From Rhodoferax sp. (GTDB lineage: Bacteria > Pseudomonadota > Gammaproteobacteria > Burkholderiales > Burkholderiaceae_C), in contig VMTC01000136.1 of assembly GCA_013791765.1 (NCBI GenBank), positions 1 through 43,728 of the forward strand: a stretch of DNA of 43,728 nucleotides, read 5' to 3'. The notes under the pieces were generated by a model. That model searched no databases and had not been told where the DNA came from. It saw only the letters and a list, made by a program, of their open reading frames with translations. Position numbers and translations under genes: made by a program. Shown here one piece after another: positions 1-7,451 of the stretch (position 1 is the stretch's first letter; each line of letters begins with the position of its first letter).

Positions 1-1
1 A

Positions 2-235
2 TTGAACGTCTTGAAACCACACCTACAAACAACCCTATCGACTCTGCTGGAGTCCAACACCAGCCACCGCCAGATTGAACGTGTCACCGGAATTGATCGA
101 AAGACCATCCGCACCTATGCCAAACGCATGGAGGAGCGCAAGGTCAAGTCAAATTCCTCCGGGGTGGCCACCGGCACATCCGAGCCCACACCCGATCAAA
201 TTCCCCCACCCCGGCCACCGGCTCCGGCCAAGTTA
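2..235 (+). pseudogene. istA: IS21-family transposase IstA, N-terminal fragment
   Basis: The first ~75 codons match the N-terminus of IS21-family IstA: MNVLKPHLQTTLSTLLESN followed by a helix-turn-helix segment (RQIERVTGIDRKTIRTY) and the linker ending in IPPPRPPAPAK. The integrase catalytic core that should follow is absent, because from about position 235 the DNA is antisense to hsdM. The reading frame begins with TTG at the window edge, so the true start and the IS end may lie just outside. IstB is not seen. The remnant is inferred to be a relic of the rearrangement that removed the 3' end of hsdM. The junction is placed only approximately (215-245). Confidence 0.75.
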
Positions 236-1234
236 ACGACCTCCACCTTCGCCAAACAAGGTGCCATCGGGCAGCACCAGCGCGGCGCGGCCATTGACTT
301 TGAGAATGTGTTTGATCAGCACCAGAAACAAATCGGCCGTCTCTTTGGTGCGCACGTCGCTGGGGAAGCCCTGCTCGATGCCCGGCTCTTCGATGCCGCC
401 AAAGGGCGGGTTGGTGAGCACCACGTCCACCCGGTCGGCAGCGCCCACATCGCGCAGCGGGCGGCTCAGGGTGTTGCCGTGCAGGATGTTGCTGGGCACC
501 TCGACGCCGTGCAGCAGTAGGTTGGTGACGCACAGCATGTGCGGCAGCTGCTTCTTCTCGACGCCGCGAATGCTCATTTGCAGCACGGCCTCTTGCGCGG
601 TGTTGTTGACTTGGCTGCGCATGTGCTCGATGGTGCAGACCAGAAAACCGCCGGTGCCGGTGGCCGGGTCGAGCACCACTTCGCCCAGTTGCGGGTTGGC
701 CCTATCGACCATGAACTGGGTGACTGCGCGCGGGGTGTAGAACTCGCCCGCGTTGCCGGCGCTTTGCAAGTCTTTGAGAATCTTCTCGTACAGGTCGTTG
801 AACTGGTGCCGCTCAGCCTGGCGGTTGAAGTCGATGGCGTTGAGCTTGGTAATGACCTGGCGCAGCAGGTGGCCGCTTTTCATGTAGTTGTAGGCGTCTT
901 CAAACACGCCGCGCCCCACAAAGCCGCGCGGGTTGCGCTGGGCGTCACCGGGCAGGTTTTTGAGGCTGACGAAGAGCTGTTTGTCCACAAACTCCAGCAG
1001 CTCGTCGCCGGTGACGCCCTCGGCATCGGCCGCCCAGTGGCGCCAGCGCATGGCCTCCGGGATCGGGCTGGTGTAGTGGTCGCGGGTGAGTTCCAGCTCC
1101 TCCTCCAGCGCGTCAAACACTTTGAGGAACAAGAGCCAGGTGAGCTGCTAGATGCGCTGCGCGTCGCCGTCGAGCCCGCTGTCCTGGCGCATGACGTCTT
1201 GGATGGATTTGATAACGCCGGATAGGTTGGACAT
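233..1234 (-). pseudogene. hsdM: Type I restriction-modification DNA methyltransferase subunit HsdM, broken
   Basis: Reading on the minus strand from ATG at 1234 gives MSNLSGVIKSIQDVMRQDSG, then a TAG codon at 1150-1148 where the family normally has a residue before QLTWLLFLK. After it the frame continues uninterrupted as a good HsdM: SAM-binding motif DPATGTGGF and catalytic motif NPPFG are both present. The protein stops shortly after LPDGTLFGEG, where normal HsdM continues for well over 100 residues. The 3' part has been replaced by the istA fragment. A single-base change of GAG to TAG would explain the stop. The gene lies downstream of the hsdR remnant on the same strand, and no hsdS specificity gene is visible. 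The methylase is almost certainly non-functional. Confidence 0.88.
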
Positions 1235-1258
1235 GGAGATGCAGTTTTATATAAGAAA

Positions 1259-1303
1259 TTGGGCTCTAGCCCACGTCGATACTGCGGTAACAGCTATCAA
1301 TAT
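1259..1303 (+). repeat. Dispersed 45-nt element, copy A
   Basis: The head TTGGGCTCTAGCCC is at 1259-1272 and the tail AGCTATCAATAT starts at 1292. Exactly 25 nt run from the end of AGCCC to the end of AGCTAT, as in the seven other copies in this window. It lies between the hsdR and hsdM remnants. Confidence 0.8.
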
Positions 1304-1327
1304 GCGAGTATTTTGGCAAACGCGGCG

Positions 1328-2037
1328 TCAGCCACCGGCGGACCCGGGAGCATACAGGGCGCGCTCCAGCGCTTGCAGGGCGCCGAGGTACTGGGCGCGC
1401 CCGCCAAAGCTGTTGACGAGTTCGCTGGCGCTGCCCATATGGGTGAAGGGCTGCACCCGCAGCACGGCGTCACTCTCGATGGTGGCGATGCCTTCGTCGG
1501 CGTATTTGTCGAGCAGTGCGTCCATCACCTTGCGGGCTACCGGGCCGTACTGGGTGAAGATGTCGCGCCTTTTTAACGCGGCTGGCGCGCTCGCGCCGGG
1601 TCAGCGGCGGCTGGTTGTAGGCGCCACAACTCGGCGGGGCTGGGGAATTCGTCGAGCGTGAGGTTTTGCTCCAGCACGCCATCAGCCCGCGTGGCGTCAC
1701 GAAACACAAAGCCGTCGCCGTTGCTGGCGAAACTGAAGGGCACGTCCAGCAACTGGGCGTAGTGGATGGCCTGTTGAGTGCCTGCGCTCATGGAAAGCCG
1801 TGCTTTTTTGGCTTCCACCACGGCGATCGGGATGTTGGGTTTAAAGAACAGGGCGTAATCGGCAAACAGCACCGTGTTCTGGTCCCGCTGCGCACTTTTG
1901 CCCCGCACCACCACGCGGCCCGCGCGCAAGGGGTATTGGGCATAAATTTGATCCATGCCATTCCAGCCCGCCTTTTGCATGGCCGGCCGGATGAACTTGT
2001 CATAAATGTCGCTTTCAGACAGCTTATTTTTATTCAA
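1328..2037 (-). pseudogene. hsdR: Type I restriction endonuclease subunit HsdR, internally deleted
   Basis: The frame starts at TTG 2037, preceded by GGAGG six nt upstream, and encodes the N-terminal nuclease domain of EcoEI-type HsdR (MNKNKLSESDIYDKFIRPAM). The PD-(D/E)xK residues appear as ADYALFF and VVEAKK. After AELWR (about 1622) the sequence jumps to the extreme C-terminus (YNQPPLTRRERASRVK). The whole helicase/translocase part, normally several hundred residues, is gone. A further one-base insertion in a run of five T (1570-1574, plus strand) shifts the frame before DIFTQYGPVARKV and MDALLDKYADEG, which run to the stop at 1328. Without motor domains the product cannot restrict DNA. 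It is immediately upstream of the hsdM remnant. Confidence 0.87.
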
Positions 2038-2201
2038 CCGATGCCTCCAGCTTCAAGCGCATTATCCGGCAAGCTTTTGGGTGCACTTCATCGACTCGGC
2101 CACAGCTGACGCGTCAGAATGAGGGCCCAGGGGGTTCTTTTTCAGTGCAAAGGCACTGGTCTGCAACTGATTTGATGATGAAATTCGAGGCAAGCGACGC
2201 G

Positions 2202-3095
2202 CTACCCCGTAATGATGGGCCGCAGCGCATCGACCTCATCGACCAGAAAGTCAAACAGCGCCGCCACGCGCGGCGTGCGTCGTAACGCCGGTGTGGTGAG
2301 TACGCGCCAGATGCGGGCCAGTTCCGGGATCGGACCGAGCACCCGCACCAGGTCAGGCTCGGTATCACCCAGCGCGGTCGGCAAGGCCGCCAGGCCCACG
2401 CCTGCTCGCACCGAATAGATCAGGCCGAGCACACTGTTGTTGCGCGCCACGACATGCGCGCCGGGGGCCACTTGTTGCAGCCATTGGGTTGCACGGTGAT
2501 TGGGCATGGTGTCGTCAAAACCCACCCAGTCGTGGCGCTCCAAATCTTCCACGCGATCGGGCTGACCGCGCCGGGCAATGTACTTCGGGCTGGCGTAGAC
2601 CGCCCAAAGCGAATCCCCGACCTTGCGTCCGACCAGCGCGTTGTCCTGCGTGTCGCCCGAGCGCAGGGCGATGTCCACCTCCCCTTTGGCAAAGTCAAGG
2701 TACTTGTCACTCATCACAAATTCCACTTCCAGCCCAGGGTAGCGCGCCCGAAACCGCTCAAGCAGCGTCGAATTGGTGATGCGGTACATCAGCGGTTCCG
2801 GACAGGTCAGGCGCACCACCCCCGTGACCTCGCGGTGAAAGGTCTCGACATGCTGGGTCAATGCCGCCACCGATTGCTCAACCTGCTGAGCGAGGGGCAG
2901 CAATTGCTCTCCAAAAGTCGTCAGACGATATCCGCTGGGGTGGCGCTGTACCAGCGCCTGCCCCAAGCACCGTTCCAACTCGGCCAGCCGCCGTTGGACG
3001 GTGGACTGGTTGACCTGCAGCGCGCGGCTGGCCGCCGTGGTGCTTTTGTGACGCGCCACCGCCAGCAGGTATTTGAGGTCGTTCCAGTCGAACAT
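2202..3095 (-). CDS. LysR-family transcriptional regulator
   Basis: This is a 297-residue LysR-type regulator. Residues 1-60 form the winged HTH (MFDWNDLKYLLAVARHKST, then AASRALQVNQSTVQRRLAELE). The rest is a periplasmic-binding-protein-like effector domain with the usual segments TCPEPLMYRITN and GVGLAALPTALGD. I chose the ATG at 3095 because LysR proteins begin a few residues before the HTH; a longer frame upstream is out of family character. It is divergent from a SAM-dependent methyltransferase gene with a 131-bp shared intergenic region, the classical arrangement for a LysR regulator and its target. The effector is unknown. Confidence 0.9.
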   Translation of the reverse strand: MFDWNDLKYLLAVARHKSTTAASRALQVNQSTVQRRLAELERCLGQALVQRHPSGYRLTTFGEQLLPLAQQVEQSVAALTQHVETFHREVTGVVRLTCPEPLMYRITNSTLLERFRARYPGLEVEFVMSDKYLDFAKGEVDIALRSGDTQDNALVGRKVGDSLWAVYASPKYIARRGQPDRVEDLERHDWVGFDDTMPNHRATQWLQQVAPGAHVVARNNSVLGLIYSVRAGVGLAALPTALGDTEPDLVRVLGPIPELARIWRVLTTPALRRTPRVAALFDFLVDEVDALRPIITG

Positions 3096-3226
3096 GGCGG
3101 GCGATGGGGGTGAAGTTATGCGTTTGTGCGGCCCCATTATGCAAGGCTGCGGCTTGCGGCACCCACATGCACTGCCTAAACTGGCAGCGCCATATTGCAC
3201 GAACAAACACACCGAAGGAGCCCGCC

Positions 3227-4102
3227 ATGACAGCAGTTTCCACCGACACCGTCAGCCCCGATCGCCAGGATTTCAAGATCGCGGTGCGCGAGCAATGGGA
3301 CCGTTCGGCAGCAGGCTGGAACTCGCACACCCCGGAGATTCGCGCCTGGCTGCGCCAGGCCAGCGAGGCCATGCTGGACATGGCAGGCGTCAAGCCCGGT
3401 GCTGCGGTGCTGGATGTAGCCGCTGGTGCCGGTGACCAGACGCTCGACATTGCAAAGCGCGTAGGCCCGGCCGGCCGCGTGCTGGCCACCGACCTGTCTC
3501 CCGCGATATTGGCGCTGGCCGACATAAACGCCTGCCGCGCCGGCTTTGGCAACGTCCAGACGCTGGTCGCAGACGGCGAGGCGCTTGCCGTGCCTCCCAG
3601 CAGCTTTGATGCCGCCGTCTGCCGGCTGGGCCTGATGTTTTTTCCCGACCCGCTGCAAGGCCTGCACAGCATGTATCGGGCCTTGCGGCCGGGCGGGGGC
3701 ATCTGCACCCTGGTGTTTTCTCGGCCCGAGCGCAACCCCTGCTTGGGCATGCTGATGGGCACCGCGCTCAAACACGCGGGGCAAGCGCCACGCGATCCGT
3801 TCCAGCCGGGCGGCCTGTTGAGCCTGGGCAAACCGGGCCTGGCCGATGCGCTATTCCAGACGGCGGGCTTTCGCAACGTCGCGAGCACGGCCCTGGATGC
3901 ACCCTTTCAGCTGCCCTCGGCGCGCCATTACCTTGACTTCGTTCGTGCGTCGGCCAGCCCGATCCAGCAAATTTTGGGGCGACTCAGTGCCGAAGCGGCC
4001 GATGCCGCCTGGGCCGAGATGGAGCAACGACTGGGCGTCTTCACGACCGCCGACGGCTGGATTGGCCCGAACGAACTGCTGCTGACGGCGGCGCAGCGCT
4101 GA
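3227..4102 (+). CDS. Class I SAM-dependent methyltransferase (UbiE/Methyltransf_11-like)
   Basis: This is a 291-residue Rossmann-fold methyltransferase. Motif I (VLDVAAGAGDQT) is at residues 61-72, an acidic ribose-binding residue sits in VLATDLSPA, motif II/III is in LVADGEALAVPPSSFDAAVCR, and the post-motif LRPGGGICTLVF follows. The ATG at 3227 is preceded by AAGGAG with good spacing; an upstream in-frame extension has no ribosome-binding site. The substrate cannot be read from sequence. The fold resembles UbiE/ArsM-type small-molecule methyltransferases, but ArsM cysteines are not evident. The divergent LysR gene is its probable regulator (inference from position). Confidence 0.85.
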   Translation: MTAVSTDTVSPDRQDFKIAVREQWDRSAAGWNSHTPEIRAWLRQASEAMLDMAGVKPGAAVLDVAAGAGDQTLDIAKRVGPAGRVLATDLSPAILALADINACRAGFGNVQTLVADGEALAVPPSSFDAAVCRLGLMFFPDPLQGLHSMYRALRPGGGICTLVFSRPERNPCLGMLMGTALKHAGQAPRDPFQPGGLLSLGKPGLADALFQTAGFRNVASTALDAPFQLPSARHYLDFVRASASPIQQILGRLSAEAADAAWAEMEQRLGVFTTADGWIGPNELLLTAAQR

Positions 4103-4303
4103 CGCCTTAGCATTGACTGAGCCCGCCTTCAACCCTGGCTGGAGCACGGAGGCGCGTTGAAACCTAAAAGAGATGCGAGTGGTTCTGGCTTCTGGCAACT
4201 GCTGCCCCTGATCGCCCGCGAACCTGAGGGTGGATCAGGCCTGGCCGTTCCCGGCGCTGAAAGCCAGATGGCGCGACGTGGGCTGCTGACCGGCAGGCTT
4301 GAA

Positions 4304-4732
4304 CTAGCTGCTGATGTAATTGGTCAGCTGCGAAATCGTTTGCTGCTGCTCGGCGATGATGTCGTCCATCAGGTCGCGGATCGAGATCAGGCCCAAAACC
4401 TCATCGCCATCGAGCACCGGCAAGTGGCGAATCTTCTTCTGGCTCATCAACACCATGCAGGCACCGGCCTCGGTGCTGGGCGTGACTGTGATGACATCGC
4501 GGGTCATGATGTCGGCAACCACCGTTTCTTTGGAGTTCTTACCCTGCAGCGCTACCTTGCGGGTGTAGTCACGCTCGGAGACCACTCCGACTAGTTTGCC
4601 GTTCTCCATCACAGTCATCGCACCTACGCCATAGTCAGCCAACAACTGGAGTGCCTCAAAAACACTGACGGAAGGACTGACCTGGTAAATCGCTGTACTA
4701 CGATTTTTTAACAATTCCGAAACGGGCTTCAT
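4304..4732 (-). CDS. CBS-domain-pair protein
   Basis: This 142-residue protein consists essentially of two CBS motifs (Bateman module). The first is about residues 8-65 (VFEALQLLADYGVGAMTVME, GVVSERDYTRKV). The second is about 75-130 (DIMTRDVITVTPSTEA, IRHLPVLDGDEVLGLISIRDL). Both carry the [V/L]G(V/L)[V/I]S.RD signature that contacts adenosine ligands. There is no attached enzymatic or transport domain, so it is a stand-alone adenine-nucleotide sensor of unknown partner. The start at ATG 4732 is supported by GGAG in CTGGAGTTTTG upstream. It is divergent from the diguanylate cyclase gene across a 479-bp gap. Confidence 0.9.
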   Translation of the reverse strand: MKPVSELLKNRSTAIYQVSPSVSVFEALQLLADYGVGAMTVMENGKLVGVVSERDYTRKVALQGKNSKETVVADIMTRDVITVTPSTEAGACMVLMSQKKIRHLPVLDGDEVLGLISIRDLMDDIIAEQQQTISQLTNYISS

Positions 4733-5211
4733 CAAAACTCCAGTTAATTTGTTGACATGAGAATCGCAGTGTAAACAAACTGCTGTGCAAGGCAATAGAC
4801 AGCGACCCCAAGCGCGACAGCGCGCCTGGCCAGCAAGATGCCAGCGCCAGCGAACGCACACCAGGGCGAAGCAAACGCAAGCGATTGCGAACAGCAACGA
4901 GCAACGAGCGGGCATCAGGTAAGCTCTGTATTTGATAGCTATTCAGGCAATTTAGACGCGGGCTAGAGCCCAAAATAGCTCAAATTCTCTTGAATTTTCA
5001 GGCTTGGCGAAAAGGCGCTTTCAAGTGACTCCAAGGTTTGGAGCCCTGCTGAGGTCTTTGCCGGAGCTTTCCTTCGGACGATCGCATCCAAATGGCTGGC
5101 GCGTGGACTCACCTCAGATTGAGATGAACACGGCCATCATTCATGGTTACATTTAGGTCATGTTCCCGCTGACTCTAGTGAGACAGCCACTTTTGATGGC
5201 CCAAATACCTC
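4733..5211. other. Gene-free stretch between the CBS gene and the diguanylate cyclase gene
   Basis: No credible coding frame was found. It contains the dispersed repeat copy B (4929-4973) and otherwise presumably the divergent promoters. No riboswitch, tRNA or convincing terminator was recognised. Confidence 0.6.
4929..4973 (-). repeat. Dispersed 45-nt element, copy B
   Basis: On the minus strand the head TTGGGCTCTAGCCC (4973-4960) is identical to that of copy A. The tail AGCTATCAAATA ends the element, with the same 25-nt spacing from AGCCC to the end of AGCTAT. Confidence 0.8.
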
Positions 5212-6786
5212 ATGACTGCCAAGAAACCATTTGAAATCGCGCGCGAGACGCTCAAACAAATCACGGCGCGCAAGATGGCGCCAACGCCCATCAACTACCA
5301 GGCCATCTACAACGAAGTGGCGGGACTGGTCAGCGAGCCGCCCTTTCCCGCTGACCGCTTGCGTGACATTGCGCAGGCTCTGCCGATCAAAACACCGGGG
5401 CAACAAAGGCAGCGCGGTCTGCTGGACTCCGCCATCGGACAACTCAATTGGGATGGCGTGAAGAGCGCGCTGATGGCCTATGGGGGCTTCAGTCCGCCCG
5501 CCGCTGAACCCGCCAAGGTTGGCGCCGTGACTGGCTCGCCCGCCCACGCGCCCGCGCCGGTCGCCAGTGCGTCAGGCGACGCGGGCGCAATCGCGCTGAG
5601 CTTTGAATTCTTCCAGCAAATGGCGCGTCTGATCGAGTACGCGCTGCCTGCCCTGGGCACCGATGATGAACGCTTCAATGAGCAGACCCAGACCTTGCTC
5701 AAGGCCCTGCGCCAGCCCGGCGCTGATTTGCTGCTTCTTAAAGCGATGCTCGCCAGCTTCAGCGACCGACTCTCCTTTGCCGCCGAAGACCAAGCCGAGA
5801 TCAAGGTCACGCTGCTCAAGCTCTTGCACCTGATCATCGAGAACATAGGGGAGCTCAGCTTGGATGACCGCTGGCTCAAGGGCCAGATTGAGGCCTTGCT
5901 GACAGCCTCAACGCCACCACTGACCTTGCGCCGCCTTGACGATGTGGAGCGGCGCCTCAAAGACGTTATCTTCAAGCAGACCGAGGCCAAGGGCCGGGCC
6001 CTGGAGGCGCAGGAAGACATGCGCCAAATGCTGGCGACCTTCATTGAGCGGCTTTCGCAAATGACCGAGTCCACCAGCGCCTACCATGGCAAGCTGGAAG
6101 AAAATGCGCGCCTGATCGAACAGGCCAAGACCCTGGCTGAAATTGCACCGGTCTTGAAAGAGGTGGTCGGTGCGACCCGCACCATCGCGCACGACAGCTT
6201 GAGTGCGCGCGACGAGCTGCGCGGTATGCGCGAGAAGGCGCTAACTACAGAGGCAGAACTTGCCAAATTGCATCTGGAACTTGACCGCGTCAGCGCGCAG
6301 GCGCGCCACGACCCGCTCACCGGCGCCCTCAATCGCAAGGGGCTGGAAGAAGCGGTGGAGCGCGAGGTCTCCAGCGTGCGGCGCAAGGACACGCCGCTGT
6401 GCATGGCGCTGCTCGACATTGACAACTTCAAGGCGCTTAACGACCGGCTCGGTCACACCACCGGCGATGAAGCGCTCGCCCATTTGGCGGCGGTGACACG
6501 CGAAGTCATGCGCCCACAAGACACGCTGGCTCGCTATGGCGGCGAAGAATTTGTGGTTCTAATGCCTGACACCGCCCTGGGCAATGGCATTGAAGCCATG
6601 ACCCGCTTGCAACGCGAACTGACTAAACGTTTCTTTTTGGCTGGCACCGAGAAGGTTCTGATTACCTTCAGCGCTGGCGTGGCGCAGCTGGTCGCAGACG
6701 AAAGCGGTCAGAGCGCCATCAAGCGTGCCGACCAGGCCATGTACCTGGCCAAGCGTTCGGGCAAAAATCGCGTGTTGGCCGCCTAA
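5212..6786 (+). CDS. Diguanylate cyclase (GGDEF) with long helical N-terminal region
   Basis: This is a 524-residue cytoplasmic protein. Residues 1-90 form a conserved Burkholderiales N-terminal module (PFEIARETLKQITARKMAP). Residues ~120-370 are strongly helical with coiled-coil character (around 300-370). Residues ~375-524 form the GGDEF domain, beginning ARHDPLTGALNRKG. The active-site loop is GGEEF (443-447), a functional variant of GGDEF. An inhibitory I-site RPQD sits at 434-437, exactly five residues before it. It should therefore make cyclic di-GMP and be product-inhibited. No transmembrane segment or recognisable sensor domain is seen, so the input signal is unknown. The ATG at 5212 gives the family-typical N-terminus. 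Confidence 0.92.
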   Translation: MTAKKPFEIARETLKQITARKMAPTPINYQAIYNEVAGLVSEPPFPADRLRDIAQALPIKTPGQQRQRGLLDSAIGQLNWDGVKSALMAYGGFSPPAAEPAKVGAVTGSPAHAPAPVASASGDAGAIALSFEFFQQMARLIEYALPALGTDDERFNEQTQTLLKALRQPGADLLLLKAMLASFSDRLSFAAEDQAEIKVTLLKLLHLIIENIGELSLDDRWLKGQIEALLTASTPPLTLRRLDDVERRLKDVIFKQTEAKGRALEAQEDMRQMLATFIERLSQMTESTSAYHGKLEENARLIEQAKTLAEIAPVLKEVVGATRTIAHDSLSARDELRGMREKALTTEAELAKLHLELDRVSAQARHDPLTGALNRKGLEEAVEREVSSVRRKDTPLCMALLDIDNFKALNDRLGHTTGDEALAHLAAVTREVMRPQDTLARYGGEEFVVLMPDTALGNGIEAMTRLQRELTKRFFLAGTEKVLITFSAGVAQLVADESGQSAIKRADQAMYLAKRSGKNRVLAA

Positions 6787-6824
6787 CTATCATGGACGCA
6801 TGCCCACCTCCCGGACATGAAAGT

Positions 6825-6840
6825 TGTTTCACGTTAACCA
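6825..6840. other. parS: parS-like site (14 of 16 matches)
   Basis: The sequence TGTTTCACGTTAACCA differs from the parS consensus TGTTTCACGTGAAACA at two positions, both in the right half. It is intergenic, just before nnrU. It is weaker than the two sites in mnmG and may be fortuitous or a low-affinity ParB site. Confidence 0.4.
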
Positions 6841-6853
6841 GGACCAAGCTCTT

Positions 6854-7447
6854 ATGACCTACTTAATTCTCGGACTGTTCATATTTTTGGGGGTGCACTC
6901 GGTGCGCATCGTGGCCGAGGACTGGCGCACTCACACCCGAGCACGCATTGGTGCTATGCAGTGGAAGGGCTTGTACGCCCTCGCCTCACTGCTTGGGCTC
7001 GCCTTGATCGTGTGGGGCTTTGGCCTGGCGCGCCAACAACCGGTGCAGTTATGGAGCCCGCCCGTCGGGATACGCCACCTGGCTTCGCTCTTGACCCTGC
7101 TGTCCTTTGTCTTACTGGCGGCGGCCTATGTACCTGGCAATCGCATCAAGGAGCGCATTCACCATCCGATGGTGCTGGGGGTCATGGTCTGGGCGCTGGC
7201 GCATTTGCTGACCAATGGCACCCTGAGCCATATCGTGTTGTTTGGCTCATTTCTGGCCTGGGCGACTGTCGATTTCATCGCCTCACGTCGGCGTGACCGT
7301 CTGCTTGGCACGCGCTACCCCGGTGGCACTGCGGGCGCCACCGGCATCACGGTAGCGCTGGGTGTAGGCGCCTGGATGGCCTTTGCGCTCTGGCTGCACG
7401 GCCTGCTGATCGGCGTTCGCCCATTCGGCGCAGTCCTTTGGAGTTGA
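6854..7447 (+). CDS. nnrU: NnrU-family inner-membrane protein
   Basis: This 197-residue polytopic protein has about five or six hydrophobic segments (TYLILGLFIFLGVHS, LYALASLLGLALIVWGFGL, ASLLTLLSFVLLAAAYV, a central GVMVWALAHLLTNG, and a C-terminal pair). The HS near the N-terminus and the WALAHLLTNG segment are typical of the NnrU family, which is linked to denitrification and NO-related metabolism; its biochemical activity is unproven. The ATG at 6854 was preferred over an upstream in-frame start because the hydrophobic helix begins there. It is followed after 4 nt by the acyl-CoA synthetase gene, so the two are probably co-transcribed. Confidence 0.85.
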   Translation: MTYLILGLFIFLGVHSVRIVAEDWRTHTRARIGAMQWKGLYALASLLGLALIVWGFGLARQQPVQLWSPPVGIRHLASLLTLLSFVLLAAAYVPGNRIKERIHHPMVLGVMVWALAHLLTNGTLSHIVLFGSFLAWATVDFIASRRRDRLLGTRYPGGTAGATGITVALGVGAWMAFALWLHGLLIGVRPFGAVLWS

Positions 7448-7451
7448 AATC

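Noticed and set aside
4157-4594. Open frame on the plus strand overlapping the CBS gene
   Set aside because: It is antisense to a clear CBS-domain protein, has no family resemblance and no ribosome-binding site.
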